Translations under genes and position numbers: made by a program
Shown: one piece after another, positions 1 through 8,367 of the stretch
Position numbering within the stretch: position 1 is the first letter of the stretch
How the letters are laid out: every line of letters starts with the position of its first letter
Notes under the pieces: generated by a model
Database searches by the model: none
What the model was told of the DNA's origin: nothing
Seen by the model: only the letters and a program-made list of their open reading frames with translations
From: Schauerella aestuarii
Lineage (GTDB): Bacteria; Pseudomonadota; Gammaproteobacteria; Burkholderiales; Burkholderiaceae_B
NCBI RefSeq assembly: GCF_009866805.1
Contig: NZ_SIZW01000041.1
Span: 372,001-436,000 of the forward strand
Length of the DNA stretch: 64,000 nt
Reading direction: 5' to 3'

Positions 1-823
1 CGGTCGCCATCTTTGCCACGATGGGAGCGGGCGTGCCGGCGGGTGCAAAAATGCCTTGCCACGACTGCATCTCGAATCCCGGCAAGCCCTGTTCGGCCAG
101 GGGCTTCACGCCCGGCAAATCGTCGAGCGGTTTGGCCGACGTTACGCCGAGTACCTTCACGCGCTTGGCGTCGATCATGGGGCGAGCGGCTGCGACGGTT
201 TCGAAGATCACATCGATCTGGCCGCCGATGAGATCCACCATCGCTTGCGAGCCGCCTTTGTAGATGATCTGACGCATGCGGGTTTTGGAGATCGACTGAA
301 ACAGCTCGCCCGACAAATGCTGCGAGGTGCCGGCGCCAGCCGAGCCGTAGGTGAGACCATCGGGATCGGCGCGCGCGGCATCGATCACATCCTGCACGGT
401 GTTGAAGCGGCTATCGGCCCGCACCACGAGTGCGTTGCTCACCATGCCCACGAGCGATACCGGAACGAAGTCCTTTACCGGGTCATAGCCCAGCGATTTG
501 ATGAAGAAGGGATTGACTGCATGCGTGGTGATCGTGCCGCCCATCACGGTGTAGCCATCGGGCTCTGCGCGGGCTACCTGCTGCGTACCGACGAGCCCGG
601 AGACGCCGGGCTTGTTTTCCACGATGACCGACTGGCCCAGACGGGTGCTCAATTGTTCGGCCATCAAGCGTGCCACACCATCCGATACCCCGCCCGGCGA
701 AAACGGCACGATGTAGCGGATGGGTTTGGTGGGCCAAGCCGGGGCGGCCTGCGCGTGCGCAAGCGGGCCGGCGAGCGCGAGCGCTGCGGTGCAGATCGCG
801 CTGCGGATCAGATGCCATGTCAT
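1..823 (-). CDS. Bug-type tripartite tricarboxylate transporter substrate-binding protein (3' end outside window)
   Basis: The frame opens with ATG at 823, preceded by GGAGA at good spacing, and runs off the left edge after about 274 codons, so the C-terminus is missing. The N-terminus (MTWHLIRSAICTAALALAG, then AHAQA) is a Sec signal peptide. The mature part starts with the family pattern WPTKPIRYIVPFSPGG and later shows KPGVSGLVGTQ and a YGSAGAGTSQHLSGELF block, typical of Bug/TctC receptors. Such proteins capture small organic acids in the periplasm for TctA/TctB-type permeases, none of which is in the window. It lies 223 bp downstream of the LacI-type regulator gene on the same strand and probably serves the 1.0-4.1 kb catabolic operon. 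The ligand is unknown. Confidence 0.9.
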   Translation of the reverse strand, partial: MTWHLIRSAICTAALALAGPLAHAQAAPAWPTKPIRYIVPFSPGGVSDGVARLMAEQLSTRLGQSVIVENKPGVSGLVGTQQVARAEPDGYTVMGGTITTHAVNPFFIKSLGYDPVKDFVPVSLVGMVSNALVVRADSRFNTVQDVIDAARADPDGLTYGSAGAGTSQHLSGELFQSISKTRMRQIIYKGGSQAMVDLIGGQIDVIFETVAAARPMIDAKRVKVLGVTSAKPLDDLPGVKPLAEQGLPGFEMQSWQGIFAPAGTPAPIVAKMAT

Positions 824-1046
824 TATTTTGTCTCCATGAATGAATCGGTGGGCTGGTGGCGCCAGAGGCGCTCCAGTCCTGTGTTGTCGAATACGGTCAA
901 TGTGTTGGTCGGGTCTTGTATGTTGAGTCGTGGCATGCGGCCAGTGTGGGGTCGCCTCTGATGCGTTGAGTCGTCGCTTGTCTCGGTTCGCACCGGCGTC
1001 AGTTCGTGTCGGTCGGGTGGTCGATGACGTCAGATCGCCAATGGCC

Positions 1047-2060
1047 TCATGCATGCCGAATCGTGTCCCGTTCCACGAGCAGGCAGGGCACGACCACATC
1101 GCGTGCGCGCAATACACCGTGCATCTGCTCGCTGAGCAATGCCACCGTGGCATCCACCATGGGTTCCACTTCCTGACGCACGGTCGTCAGGCGATAGCCG
1201 CCCCAGGCCGCTTGCGGTACGTCGTCGAACCCGATCAGGCCCACGTCGTTCGGCACATCGAGCGCGAGTTCGTGACGCATCACATCCAGCGCGGCAATCG
1301 CCATGTGGTCGTTGGCGGCAAAGAGCGCATCGAGATCGGAGCCGGGAGCGAAGAGGCGGCGGGTGGCGGCGCGGGCGAGATCGAAGTTGTACTGGCCAAC
1401 CTCGCGGCGTGCGACGGTCATGCCGGCTTGTGCCAAGGCGTCGTTGAAGCCGCGCTCGCGTTCGCGGCTGGTCGACGAATCTTCCAGCCCCGCAAGAAAA
1501 CCGATGCGGCGGTAGCCGCGTGCGACCAGAAGTTCAGCCGCCATGCGCCCGCCGGCATAGTTGTCGGACGTGACGGAACTGGTGGCATGCCGCGCCAAGC
1601 CGCCGATATCCGAAATCCGGTTGAACTGCACCACCGGAATGCCCAGATCGGCGCAACTGCCGGCCAGGGTGCGCGAGAGCCGGGCGGAGGCCATGACCAC
1701 GCCGTCGGCCTGGTATTGCAGGATTTCGGCGAGCACGCCATCGGCAGCCTCGTCGATCTCGGCGATGAACATGAGCACGTGATAGCCCTCGCTCTGCAAC
1801 TTCTGCGAGAGCTTTTCGATCACCAGGGGATAGAACTGATTTTCGAGATAGCTCATCACGAGCGCCACGATGTGACTGCGGCGGGTGATCAAGCTGCGTG
1901 CCAAGGCGTTCGGACGGTAGCCGAGCTTTTGCGCGGCAGCCAGTACCTTGCGGCGCGTCTCTTCGGACACGCTGGCCCCGGGTGTGAACGTGCGGCTCAC
2001 AGCCGACTGCGACACCATCGCCAGGTCGGCCACATCCTGCGCACGCGGCGCACTTTTCAT
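1047..2060 (-). CDS. LacI-family transcriptional regulator
   Basis: A 337-residue protein. Residues about 8-55 form a LacI helix-turn-helix with hinge (QDVADLAMVSQSAVSRTF, then YRPNALARSL), and the rest is a periplasmic-binding-protein-like effector domain ending in the usual GFDDVPQAAWGGYRLTTVRQ region. The ATG at 2060 overlaps the stop of the upstream SDR gene as ATGA, so it is translated as part of the catabolic operon. A perfect palindrome at 4240-4255, upstream of the first operon gene, is a plausible binding site, which would make this a local autoregulating repressor. The effector is presumably the operon substrate or an intermediate; this is inference. Confidence 0.9.
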   Translation of the reverse strand: MKSAPRAQDVADLAMVSQSAVSRTFTPGASVSEETRRKVLAAAQKLGYRPNALARSLITRRSHIVALVMSYLENQFYPLVIEKLSQKLQSEGYHVLMFIAEIDEAADGVLAEILQYQADGVVMASARLSRTLAGSCADLGIPVVQFNRISDIGGLARHATSSVTSDNYAGGRMAAELLVARGYRRIGFLAGLEDSSTSRERERGFNDALAQAGMTVARREVGQYNFDLARAATRRLFAPGSDLDALFAANDHMAIAALDVMRHELALDVPNDVGLIGFDDVPQAAWGGYRLTTVRQEVEPMVDATVALLSEQMHGVLRARDVVVPCLLVERDTIRHA

Positions 2061-2824
2061 GCGGCGCTCCAGCCGCCATCCAGCATGAGCGCGCTGCCGG
2101 TCATCAGGCTGGCGGCGTCGCTCGCCAGAAACACCACCGCGCCCATGACTTCGCTCACCTGCCCCACACGGCCGAGTGCGATGCGGTCGCACACCCAGCG
2201 CCGGAAATCGGGCGCCTCGAACATGGGCGCCGTCATGGCGGTTTCAATGAAGGTGGGGCAAAGCGTATTCACGCGGATTTGCTGCGGCCCAAGTTCCCAG
2301 GCGAGCGCCTTCGTCATGCCCTCTACCGCATGCTTGCTGGCACAGTAAAGGGTGCGCCCCGGGCTGCCCACATGGCCCATCTGCGAGGAGATGGTGATGA
2401 TCGAACCGGGCTTGCCGGCGGCGATCAGGCGGCGCGCCACGGCACGGCTGGTATAGAACGTGGCTTTCACATTCAGTTCGAGCACGGCGTCTATATCGCC
2501 ATTGCTCAAGTCCACCATCGGCTTGGGCCGGTTCATCCCGGCGTTGTTGATGAGGATATCGAAGGGCTCGCGTTCGGCAACTTCCCGGTCGACCGCTGCG
2601 CAGTCCGTCACGTCCAGCACCAGCGGGTCGCAAGCGATGCCGTCCGCGCGCATGGCGTCGCACGCCGCGTGAAGTTCGGGCGCGCGCCGGGCCACCACCG
2701 TAACGTGTGCACCCGCGCGGCCAAGCGCCACCGCGGCGGCCAGACCGATGCCGCCGCTGCCGCCCGTGACCAACGCGCGGCGGCCATCGAGCCGAAAGCT
2801 CGGCCCTTGAGGCAATGTGATCAT
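2057..2824 (-). CDS. SDR-family NAD(P)-dependent oxidoreductase
   Basis: A 255-residue classical short-chain dehydrogenase. The cofactor motif TGGSGGIG is near residue 18, NNAG is near residue 92, and the catalytic Ser (ISSQMGHVG) and YCASK tetrad are all present. The C-terminal DGGWSA is typical of the fabG-like group. The ATG at 2824 overlaps the stop of the upstream dehydrogenase gene (ATGA), which favours it over an upstream in-frame codon. It probably oxidises or reduces a hydroxyl or keto group in the same pathway as the neighbouring histidinol-dehydrogenase-family enzyme. HDH-family/SDR pairs occur in dihydroxypropanesulfonate catabolism (HpsN with HpsO/HpsP); that substrate is only a suggestion here. 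Confidence 0.9.
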   Translation of the reverse strand: MITLPQGPSFRLDGRRALVTGGSGGIGLAAAVALGRAGAHVTVVARRAPELHAACDAMRADGIACDPLVLDVTDCAAVDREVAEREPFDILINNAGMNRPKPMVDLSNGDIDAVLELNVKATFYTSRAVARRLIAAGKPGSIITISSQMGHVGSPGRTLYCASKHAVEGMTKALAWELGPQQIRVNTLCPTFIETAMTAPMFEAPDFRRWVCDRIALGRVGQVSEVMGAVVFLASDAASLMTGSALMLDGGWSAA

Positions 2825-4140
2825 CCGCGCGCCTCGATCGGTTCGTACCAGGGCAGATCCGGGCGGTTGCCGTAGCGGCGCACGCGGATATTGGCCTGTT
2901 CGCCATGGCCCGAAAAATTTTCCATGTGGCACAACCGTGAACCGTATTCGCCGATCGTCACGCTGGCTTCATCGGTGAGCACGCGTTGGTAGGTGCAAGT
3001 CTTCAGGAACTTGCCTACCCAAAGCCCGCCCGTGTAGCGCGCGGCGCGGTTGGTGGGCAGCGTGTGATTGGTGCCGATCACTTTGTCGCCGTAGCTCACA
3101 TTGGTGCGGGGCCCGAGGAAGAGGGCGCCGTAGTTCGTCATGTGCGCAAGAAAGTAGTCCGGATCGCGCGTCATCACCTGCACGTGCTCGAAGGCCAGAT
3201 CGTCGGCCACCTGCAGCATTTCTTCGTACGTATCGCACACGATCACTTCGCCGCAATCCGCCCAGCTTATGGCGGCCATGTCGGCCGTGGGCAGAATGGT
3301 CAGCTGGCGGTCGATTTCGGCCAGCGTGTCGCGCGCCAGTTGTTCGCTGTTCGTGAGCAGGATGCAGGGCGAGGTGGGGCCATGCTCGGCCTGCCCGAGC
3401 AGGTCGACGGCGCACAGTTCACCGTCGACGCTGTCATCGGCGATGACCAGGGTTTCGGTCGGGCCGGCAAAGAGATCGATGCCCACGCGGCCATACAACT
3501 GTCGCTTGGCTTCGGCGACATACATATTGCCCGGGCCCACCAGCATATCCACGGCCGGCACGCTGGGCGTGCCCACCGCCATCGCGACCACGGCCTGTAC
3601 GCCGCCCAGCACGAGGATCTCATCGGCACCGGCCATGGACATGGCCGTCACGATCGCAGGATGGGGCTTGCCTTGGTAAGGCGGTGCGGTGGCCACCACA
3701 CGCTTCACGCCGGCCACCTTCGCGGTCAGCACGCTCATGTGGGCCGAGGCCAGCATCGGATACTTGCCGCCGGGGATGTAGCAACCCACTGCATTCACGG
3801 GAATGTGCTTGTGGCCCAGCACCACACCGGGGTGCGTTTCCACTTCCACGTCCTGCATCGAATCGCGCTGGATCTGCGCAAACTTGCGGATCTGTGCTTG
3901 CGCGAAGGTGATGTCTTCGATTTCGCGGGCAGACAACTGGCGGCGGGCCGCCTCAATGTCGGCTTGCGATAACCGGAAGTCGGCCGGCTCCCAATTATCG
4001 AACTTGCGGCTGTACTCGCGAACCGCGTCGTCGCCGTTGGTCTCGATGTGCTGGATGATCCCTTCGACCGTGGCGCGCACCTTGGCATCGTCGCCGGTTT
4101 TCACGTCGGCCGAGCGGCCGCGTTTCAAATATCTGATCAT
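2821..4140 (-). CDS. Histidinol dehydrogenase family protein (HpsN-like, catabolic)
   Basis: A 439-residue protein of the HisD fold. The HisD zinc ligands and catalytic residues can be matched: Gln and His in [12 protein letters not shown], the Glu-His pair in LAFEHVQVM, Asp in [14 protein letters not shown], and Glu/His in [10 protein letters not shown]. It carries out two-step NAD-dependent oxidation of an alcohol to a carboxylate in this family. The genetic context (SDR, LacI regulator, Bug receptor, no his genes) argues for a catabolic paralogue such as sulfopropanediol 3-dehydrogenase rather than histidine synthesis. The start is taken at ATG 4140; a TTG three codons upstream (4149) is possible. 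First gene of the operon. Confidence 0.85.
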   Translation of the reverse strand: MIRYLKRGRSADVKTGDDAKVRATVEGIIQHIETNGDDAVREYSRKFDNWEPADFRLSQADIEAARRQLSAREIEDITFAQAQIRKFAQIQRDSMQDVEVETHPGVVLGHKHIPVNAVGCYIPGGKYPMLASAHMSVLTAKVAGVKRVVATAPPYQGKPHPAIVTAMSMAGADEILVLGGVQAVVAMAVGTPSVPAVDMLVGPGNMYVAEAKRQLYGRVGIDLFAGPTETLVIADDSVDGELCAVDLLGQAEHGPTSPCILLTNSEQLARDTLAEIDRQLTILPTADMAAISWADCGEVIVCDTYEEMLQVADDLAFEHVQVMTRDPDYFLAHMTNYGALFLGPRTNVSYGDKVIGTNHTLPTNRAARYTGGLWVGKFLKTCTYQRVLTDEASVTIGEYGSRLCHMENFSGHGEQANIRVRRYGNRPDLPWYEPIEARG

Positions 4141-4239
4141 GGTAGTCAAAGCCCCGGATGTGGAAGCACTTGCGTGGCATGCCGTGCAGTGCGGTTAAAG
4201 CGTGCCGTGTAAACAGCGAGTGGGACCACTTTCAGTGTC

Positions 4240-4255
4240 TTGCATACGTATGCAA
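4240..4255. promoter_or_regulatory. Perfect 16-bp palindrome, candidate LacI-family operator
   Basis: TTGCATACGTATGCAA is exactly self-complementary with a central CG, the usual shape of LacI/GalR-family operators. It lies about 100 bp upstream of the first gene of the HDH/SDR/LacI/Bug operon. The natural ligand is the LacI-type protein encoded at 1047-2060. No convincing -35/-10 pair could be placed beside it. Confidence 0.6.
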
Positions 4256-4403
4256 ATCAGTAGAAACCCTAGGTTTTGACGACTCTTGGCATTCAAGGGA
4301 TCAGAAAATGAAGAATGCCCCGCAAGGCAATCTGTTCCTTTGGGGATCAGATCAGCCAGCGGGGCATCCAGGTGGGCACTATCTAGGTGGGAGCAACGAC
4401 ACC

Positions 4404-4436
4404 GGCGCTACGAAGCGGGCGCTACGAAGCGGGCGC
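4404..4436. repeat. 14-bp tandem repeat, 2.4 copies
   Basis: The unit GGCGCTACGAAGCG occurs twice exactly (4404-4417 and 4418-4431), followed by GGCGC of a third copy. It is intergenic, so its copy number could vary without affecting a protein. Confidence 0.8.
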
Positions 4437-4522
4437 AGCGCAGCCTGATCGACGCAGCCGTGCGACCATCGGCGCCGCTGGGGTGCCGCGATCACCGCGC
4501 TGCGGGCATCTGCGCCTGGGAC

Positions 4523-4987
4523 TTACTTCGCGAAGAGCGAACCCAGATCGGCAAACGACTTGAATTCCAGAGCGTTACCCGACGGATCCATGAAGAACAT
4601 CGTGGCTTGCTCGCCCGGCTCGCCCTTGAAACGGATATAGGGCTTGATGACGAAGTTCGTGCCGGCGGCCGTCAGCTTGTCGGCCAGGGCTTGCCAGGTG
4701 GCCATCGGCAGCACGGCGCCGAAGTGGCGCACGGGCACTTGATGATCGTCCACTGCGCTGGTGGCACCGGCGCTGGTGCACTCTTCGGGCGACAGGTGGG
4801 CCACGATCTGGTGACCGTAGAAGTTGAAGTCCACCCAGTGTTCGGAGCTGCGACCTTCCGGACAGCCCAGCAATTCGCCGTAGAACGCGCGGGCTTCGGC
4901 GATGTCGCGTACCGGGAAGGCCAGGTGAAACGGCGGCAGGGTCGTTTGGCCGGCGAGCGATTGAGCGGGGGCGGTGGCAGTGTTCAT
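4523..4987 (-). CDS. VOC-family (glyoxalase/bleomycin-resistance fold) protein
   Basis: A 154-residue single VOC unit. The first beta strand [24 protein letters not shown] carries the first metal-ligand-type His, and the C-terminal [15 protein letters not shown] carries the usual Glu. The conserved second half ([18 protein letters not shown]) resembles small dioxygenase- or glyoxalase-like proteins of the group. The substrate cannot be told. It is transcribed divergently from a LysR regulator gene 109 bp away, a common regulator-target arrangement. Confidence 0.85.
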   Translation of the reverse strand: MNTATAPAQSLAGQTTLPPFHLAFPVRDIAEARAFYGELLGCPEGRSSEHWVDFNFYGHQIVAHLSPEECTSAGATSAVDDHQVPVRHFGAVLPMATWQALADKLTAAGTNFVIKPYIRFKGEPGEQATMFFMDPSGNALEFKSFADLGSLFAK

Positions 4988-5057
4988 GGATGCACTCTCA
5001 AGACAAATTGAATGGGGGGAACTGATGACGCTAGTTTAGGAGCGTTTTTTTCGATTG

Positions 5058-5072
5058 AAAAATGATATTTTT
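5058..5072. promoter_or_regulatory. AT-rich hyphenated inverted repeat in VOC/LysR divergent region
   Basis: AAAAAT, three bases, ATTTTT, in a conspicuously AT-rich patch between the divergent VOC and LysR genes. It is 25-39 bp upstream of the LysR start codon. The location suits a LysR-type binding site or overlapping promoter elements, but the simple AT composition lowers its weight. Confidence 0.35.
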
Positions 5073-5096
5073 TGGTTCTCACCATAAAATATATCG

Positions 5097-5963
5097 ATGC
5101 TCAAAGAATTTGCGACCTTTATCGCCGTGGCGCGGGATGGCACGTTTACCGGCGCCGGGCAGCGGCTCGGATTGACGCAATCGGCTGTCAGCGCCCAGAT
5201 CAAGCGCCTGGAAGAATATCTTGGCGCACCGCTTTTCGAGCGCACGCCGAAATCGGTGCAGCTCAACGCGTACGGTCGAGACGTCTTGCCCCAGGCCGAA
5301 GCCGCGCTTGCCCTGGTCGATCGAATGGGAGCGGGCGAGGAGCGGGCGCCGCGTTCGGGTTTGCTGCGGCTGGGGGCGATCACATCGGCGCAACAGGATA
5401 TCGTCGTTGCTGCCATGCGGATGCTGCGCGACACGCATCCCGATGTGCGCGTGCGGGTGCTGCCCGGTGTATCGCTGTCGTTGCTGGGGCAAGTGGATGC
5501 GGGCGAAATCGATTTGGCCGTGGCGATTCTGCCGCCTTTCGCGCTGCCGCCCGAACTCTATTGGACGCCGTTGCTGTCCGAGCCGATCGGTCTGGCGATG
5601 CCGGCGCATTTGGGCGATATGCCTTGGCGCGAAGCGCTCGCCACGCAAGCGTTCGTGCGCTACGACAAGGCCTCGTTCGGCGGGCGCCTGGTGGATATGT
5701 TCTTGCGCCGGCATCGCATTACGGTGATGGAGTTGGTGGAGCTGGACGATATCGATGCGATCGGCAACATGGTGCGTCAGGGTTTGGGCGTGGCATTGAT
5801 GCCCCGCACGGCGCGCCTCGATATGACAGGTATCGGCTGGTCGACCCTCGACGAACTCGCCTTCGAGCGCGAGATCGGTATCGTCGGGCGCAAGCGGGAC
5901 GACGACCAGGGGTTGGCCGCCACGTTTGCAAAGTGCCTGGTGGCGGCCGCGCGGCAACGATGA
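5097..5963 (+). CDS. LysR-family transcriptional regulator
   Basis: A 288-residue LTTR. The N-terminal winged helix (residues 1-60, FIAVARDGTFTGAGQRLGLTQSAVSAQIKRLEE) is followed by a LysR substrate-binding domain (about 90-285). The ATG at 5097 gives the standard LTTR start. It is divergent from the VOC-family gene at 4523-4987, which is its likeliest target. The effector is unknown. Confidence 0.92.
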   Translation: MLKEFATFIAVARDGTFTGAGQRLGLTQSAVSAQIKRLEEYLGAPLFERTPKSVQLNAYGRDVLPQAEAALALVDRMGAGEERAPRSGLLRLGAITSAQQDIVVAAMRMLRDTHPDVRVRVLPGVSLSLLGQVDAGEIDLAVAILPPFALPPELYWTPLLSEPIGLAMPAHLGDMPWREALATQAFVRYDKASFGGRLVDMFLRRHRITVMELVELDDIDAIGNMVRQGLGVALMPRTARLDMTGIGWSTLDELAFEREIGIVGRKRDDDQGLAATFAKCLVAAARQR

Positions 5964-6071
5964 TGCGTTTGTGAATGGCGCGCAGCGACACGGATGCGGG
6001 CCGGCGCGGAACGATTCGTGCTGTACACGACGCTTCAGATCACGCTGGCGCTCGCGCGCAAAGGACCGAAT

Positions 6072-6332
6072 ATGGATGACACGACCCCCCGCATGTCCAC
6101 GCTGTTTCAGCAGTTGGGACTGGACGACAGCGACGAAGCGATCGCCACGTTCATCAAGGATGGCCAACTGGCGTCCGAGGTGAACATCGTCGATGCGCCG
6201 TACTGGAGCGATGCACAGCGCCACTTCATCGGCGAGCAACTTGGCGCGGACGCCGCCTGGGCAATCGTGGTGGATCAGTTGAACGAATCGCTGCACGAGA
6301 ACTCGGTCAAGCGTCAGACCGGTCTGGATTGA
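6072..6332 (+). CDS. DUF2789 family small protein
   Basis: An 86-residue acidic cytosolic protein. The start MSTLFQQLGLDDSDEAIATF after a short leader, plus the later YWSDAQRHFIGEQLGADAAWAIVVDQLNESL, match the DUF2789 family as I remember it. The function of that family is not known. ATG 6072 is preceded by AAGGA at good spacing, so the longer in-frame extension upstream is rejected. It stands alone between a LysR gene and a chemoreceptor gene. Confidence 0.75.
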   Translation: MDDTTPRMSTLFQQLGLDDSDEAIATFIKDGQLASEVNIVDAPYWSDAQRHFIGEQLGADAAWAIVVDQLNESLHENSVKRQTGLD

Positions 6333-6625
6333 GTTCGCACCGCAAGCCGGAGCCGCCCGCTGGGGCAGTGCTCCGGTACCAGCGCCGCCAAGCGTTGGGG
6401 GCACGGCAGTGCGCGGTGGATCGACATGAGCCCCAGGCCGCGTGAGTCGACAACGATGTCGCCCTTCCCTCTGTGTGACTCACACCGCGACGGTGTTGCA
6501 TTGCAATAAGTAACCGTTGTTCGTGCTGTTTTTCTCACATTCGAGAATCGTGCAGAGCGGTGACACTTGGTCCGCACGGGCCGCCACGTCGATTGCAGGC
6601 CCGATATTCGAGTCGAGTCTGAGAA

Positions 6626-8290
6626 ATGAAAACGTTGAGTCTGAAGTCCAAGCTGCGATTGGCGATGGTGCTGATGTGGGTTGGCTTGTTGGCGCTGGGT
6701 GGCTGGTCGGCCATGAACGCACGCGACATCATGATGCAGGAGCGTCGCGATGGCTTGGAGCGCATTGTGGAAGTGGCCAGCAGCATCGTGGGGGGCTTCG
6801 CCGCCCAGGTGAATAACCGCACGCTGACGCCCGAAGAAGGCAAGAAACAAGCGCTCGATCAACTGCGCAAACTGCGTTACGACAGCGACAACTTCGTGTT
6901 CGTGGTGGATTCGGCGCCACTCTTGCTGATGCACCCCAACGGCACGTCGATCATCGGCAAAAACGTGGGCGACCGCAAGGACACCAACGGCAAGGCGTAC
7001 TACCAGGAGATGGTGGACGTCGGCAAGCGCGACGGCCAGGGTTTCGTCGAGTACATGGCGGCGAAGTCGACGAATGCCGAAGACCGTGCGCTCAAGATCA
7101 GCTTCGTGTCGTACTACCAGCCGTGGGACTGGTTCATTTCGTCGGGCGTGCTGGTTGATGACGTGCAAACGGCGTTCTACAGCAACCTGATCAAGGCGCT
7201 CATCATCCTGGCCGTGATCGGCGCACTGGTGACGATCGTGATGATGCTGATCAACCGCAGCGTGACGCGCAGCCTGGGTGGCGATCCGTCGGAAGCTGCG
7301 GCGATCGCGCAACGCATCGCGTCGGGCGATCTCACGCAACGCGTGGCGGTGGGTGCAAACGATACGTCGAGCATGATGTATGCGATGAGCCGCATGCAGC
7401 ACAATCTGGCGCACACGATCGGCGCGATTCGTGAAGGCACGGATAGCCTGAACGTCGCTGCGCGCGAGATATCGGCCGGCAACATCGACTTGTCGTCTCG
7501 CACCGAAGAGCAGGCCGCCTCGTTGGAAGAAACCGCGGCGAGCATGGAAGAGCTGACAGCCACCGTGCGCCAAAATGCCGGCAGCGCCGGTCAAGCGGCG
7601 ACGCTGGCGCAAACCGCGTCGGGCATTGCCGCCAAGGGGGGCGAAGTGGTCGGCAACGTGGTCACCACGATGGCCGGCATCACCGACAGCTCGCGCCGCA
7701 TCGCCGAAATCATCAGCGTGATCGACAGCATCGCGTTTCAGACCAATATCCTCGCGTTGAACGCCGCCGTCGAAGCCGCCCGCGCGGGCGAGCAGGGCAA
7801 GGGCTTTGCCGTGGTCGCCAGCGAAGTGCGCAATCTGGCGCAGCGCAGCGCGCAAGCCGCCAAGGAAATCAAGGCGCTGATCGATGATTCCGTGACGAAG
7901 GTGGGTGCGGGCTCGACGCTGGTCAATCAGGCCGGGCAGACGATGGAAGAGATCGTTCAAGCCATCAAGCGCGTGACCGACATCATGGGCGAAATCACGG
8001 TGGCATCCAACGAGCAGAGCTCGGGTATCGAACAGGTCAGCCTGGCCGTGACGCAAATGGATCAGATGACGCAGCAGAATGCTGCGCTGGTCGAACAGGC
8101 GGCCGCCGTGACCGCGACGATGGAAGATCAGGTGTCGCGATTGCATGAGTCGGTGTCGGCCTTTAAAGTGCCGGGCGCAGCCGCGCATGCCGGCGCGCAC
8201 GCCCATGCACCCGAACGCGCGCAGATGACGTCCCCGCGTGGCCAGTCGCCCGCCGCCATGGCGCTCGCGTTCGACAACGCGGGCGCTTAA
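6626..8290 (+). CDS. Methyl-accepting chemotaxis protein with periplasmic Cache-type sensor
   Basis: A 554-residue transmembrane chemoreceptor. TM1 is at about 11-30. A periplasmic single-Cache-like domain (about 35-185) contains the [19 protein letters not shown] core. TM2 is at about 189-208 ([17 protein letters not shown]), HAMP at about 210-262, and a methyl-accepting signalling coiled coil follows. The hairpin tip ([20 protein letters not shown], about 368-387) binds CheA/CheW. The C-terminus lacks an NWETF-like CheR tether. It senses a small ligand, often an organic acid in this family, and controls flagellar rotation. No che genes are nearby, and the 293 bp upstream of it hold no recognisable gene. 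Confidence 0.95.
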   Translation: MKTLSLKSKLRLAMVLMWVGLLALGGWSAMNARDIMMQERRDGLERIVEVASSIVGGFAAQVNNRTLTPEEGKKQALDQLRKLRYDSDNFVFVVDSAPLLLMHPNGTSIIGKNVGDRKDTNGKAYYQEMVDVGKRDGQGFVEYMAAKSTNAEDRALKISFVSYYQPWDWFISSGVLVDDVQTAFYSNLIKALIILAVIGALVTIVMMLINRSVTRSLGGDPSEAAAIAQRIASGDLTQRVAVGANDTSSMMYAMSRMQHNLAHTIGAIREGTDSLNVAAREISAGNIDLSSRTEEQAASLEETAASMEELTATVRQNAGSAGQAATLAQTASGIAAKGGEVVGNVVTTMAGITDSSRRIAEIISVIDSIAFQTNILALNAAVEAARAGEQGKGFAVVASEVRNLAQRSAQAAKEIKALIDDSVTKVGAGSTLVNQAGQTMEEIVQAIKRVTDIMGEITVASNEQSSGIEQVSLAVTQMDQMTQQNAALVEQAAAVTATMEDQVSRLHESVSAFKVPGAAAHAGAHAHAPERAQMTSPRGQSPAAMALAFDNAGA

Positions 8291-8305
8291 TCCCCTTATT
8301 CAGGT

Positions 8306-8350
8306 CAGGAGGTGCGGCGCATCGCCGCCTCCTGGCCTTTTCTCTTTTTC
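8306..8350 (+). terminator. Rho-independent terminator after the chemoreceptor gene
   Basis: A GC-rich hairpin (CAGGAG with CTCCTG outside, GCGGCG with CGCCGC inside, loop CAT, small bulge) is followed by a T-rich tract from 8338. It ends about 20 bp before the next gene start. Confidence 0.8.
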
Positions 8351-8367
8351 TGGTTGAAGGAATCTCG

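Larger units (their letters stand above)
4141..4522. other. Intergenic region, 382 bp, with operator and tandem repeat
   Basis: No gene is visible. The region separates the 3' end of the VOC gene from the start of the HDH operon, both on the minus strand. It holds the palindrome at 4240-4255 and a short tandem repeat at 4404-4436. No T-rich hairpin terminator for the VOC gene was found. Confidence 0.6.
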
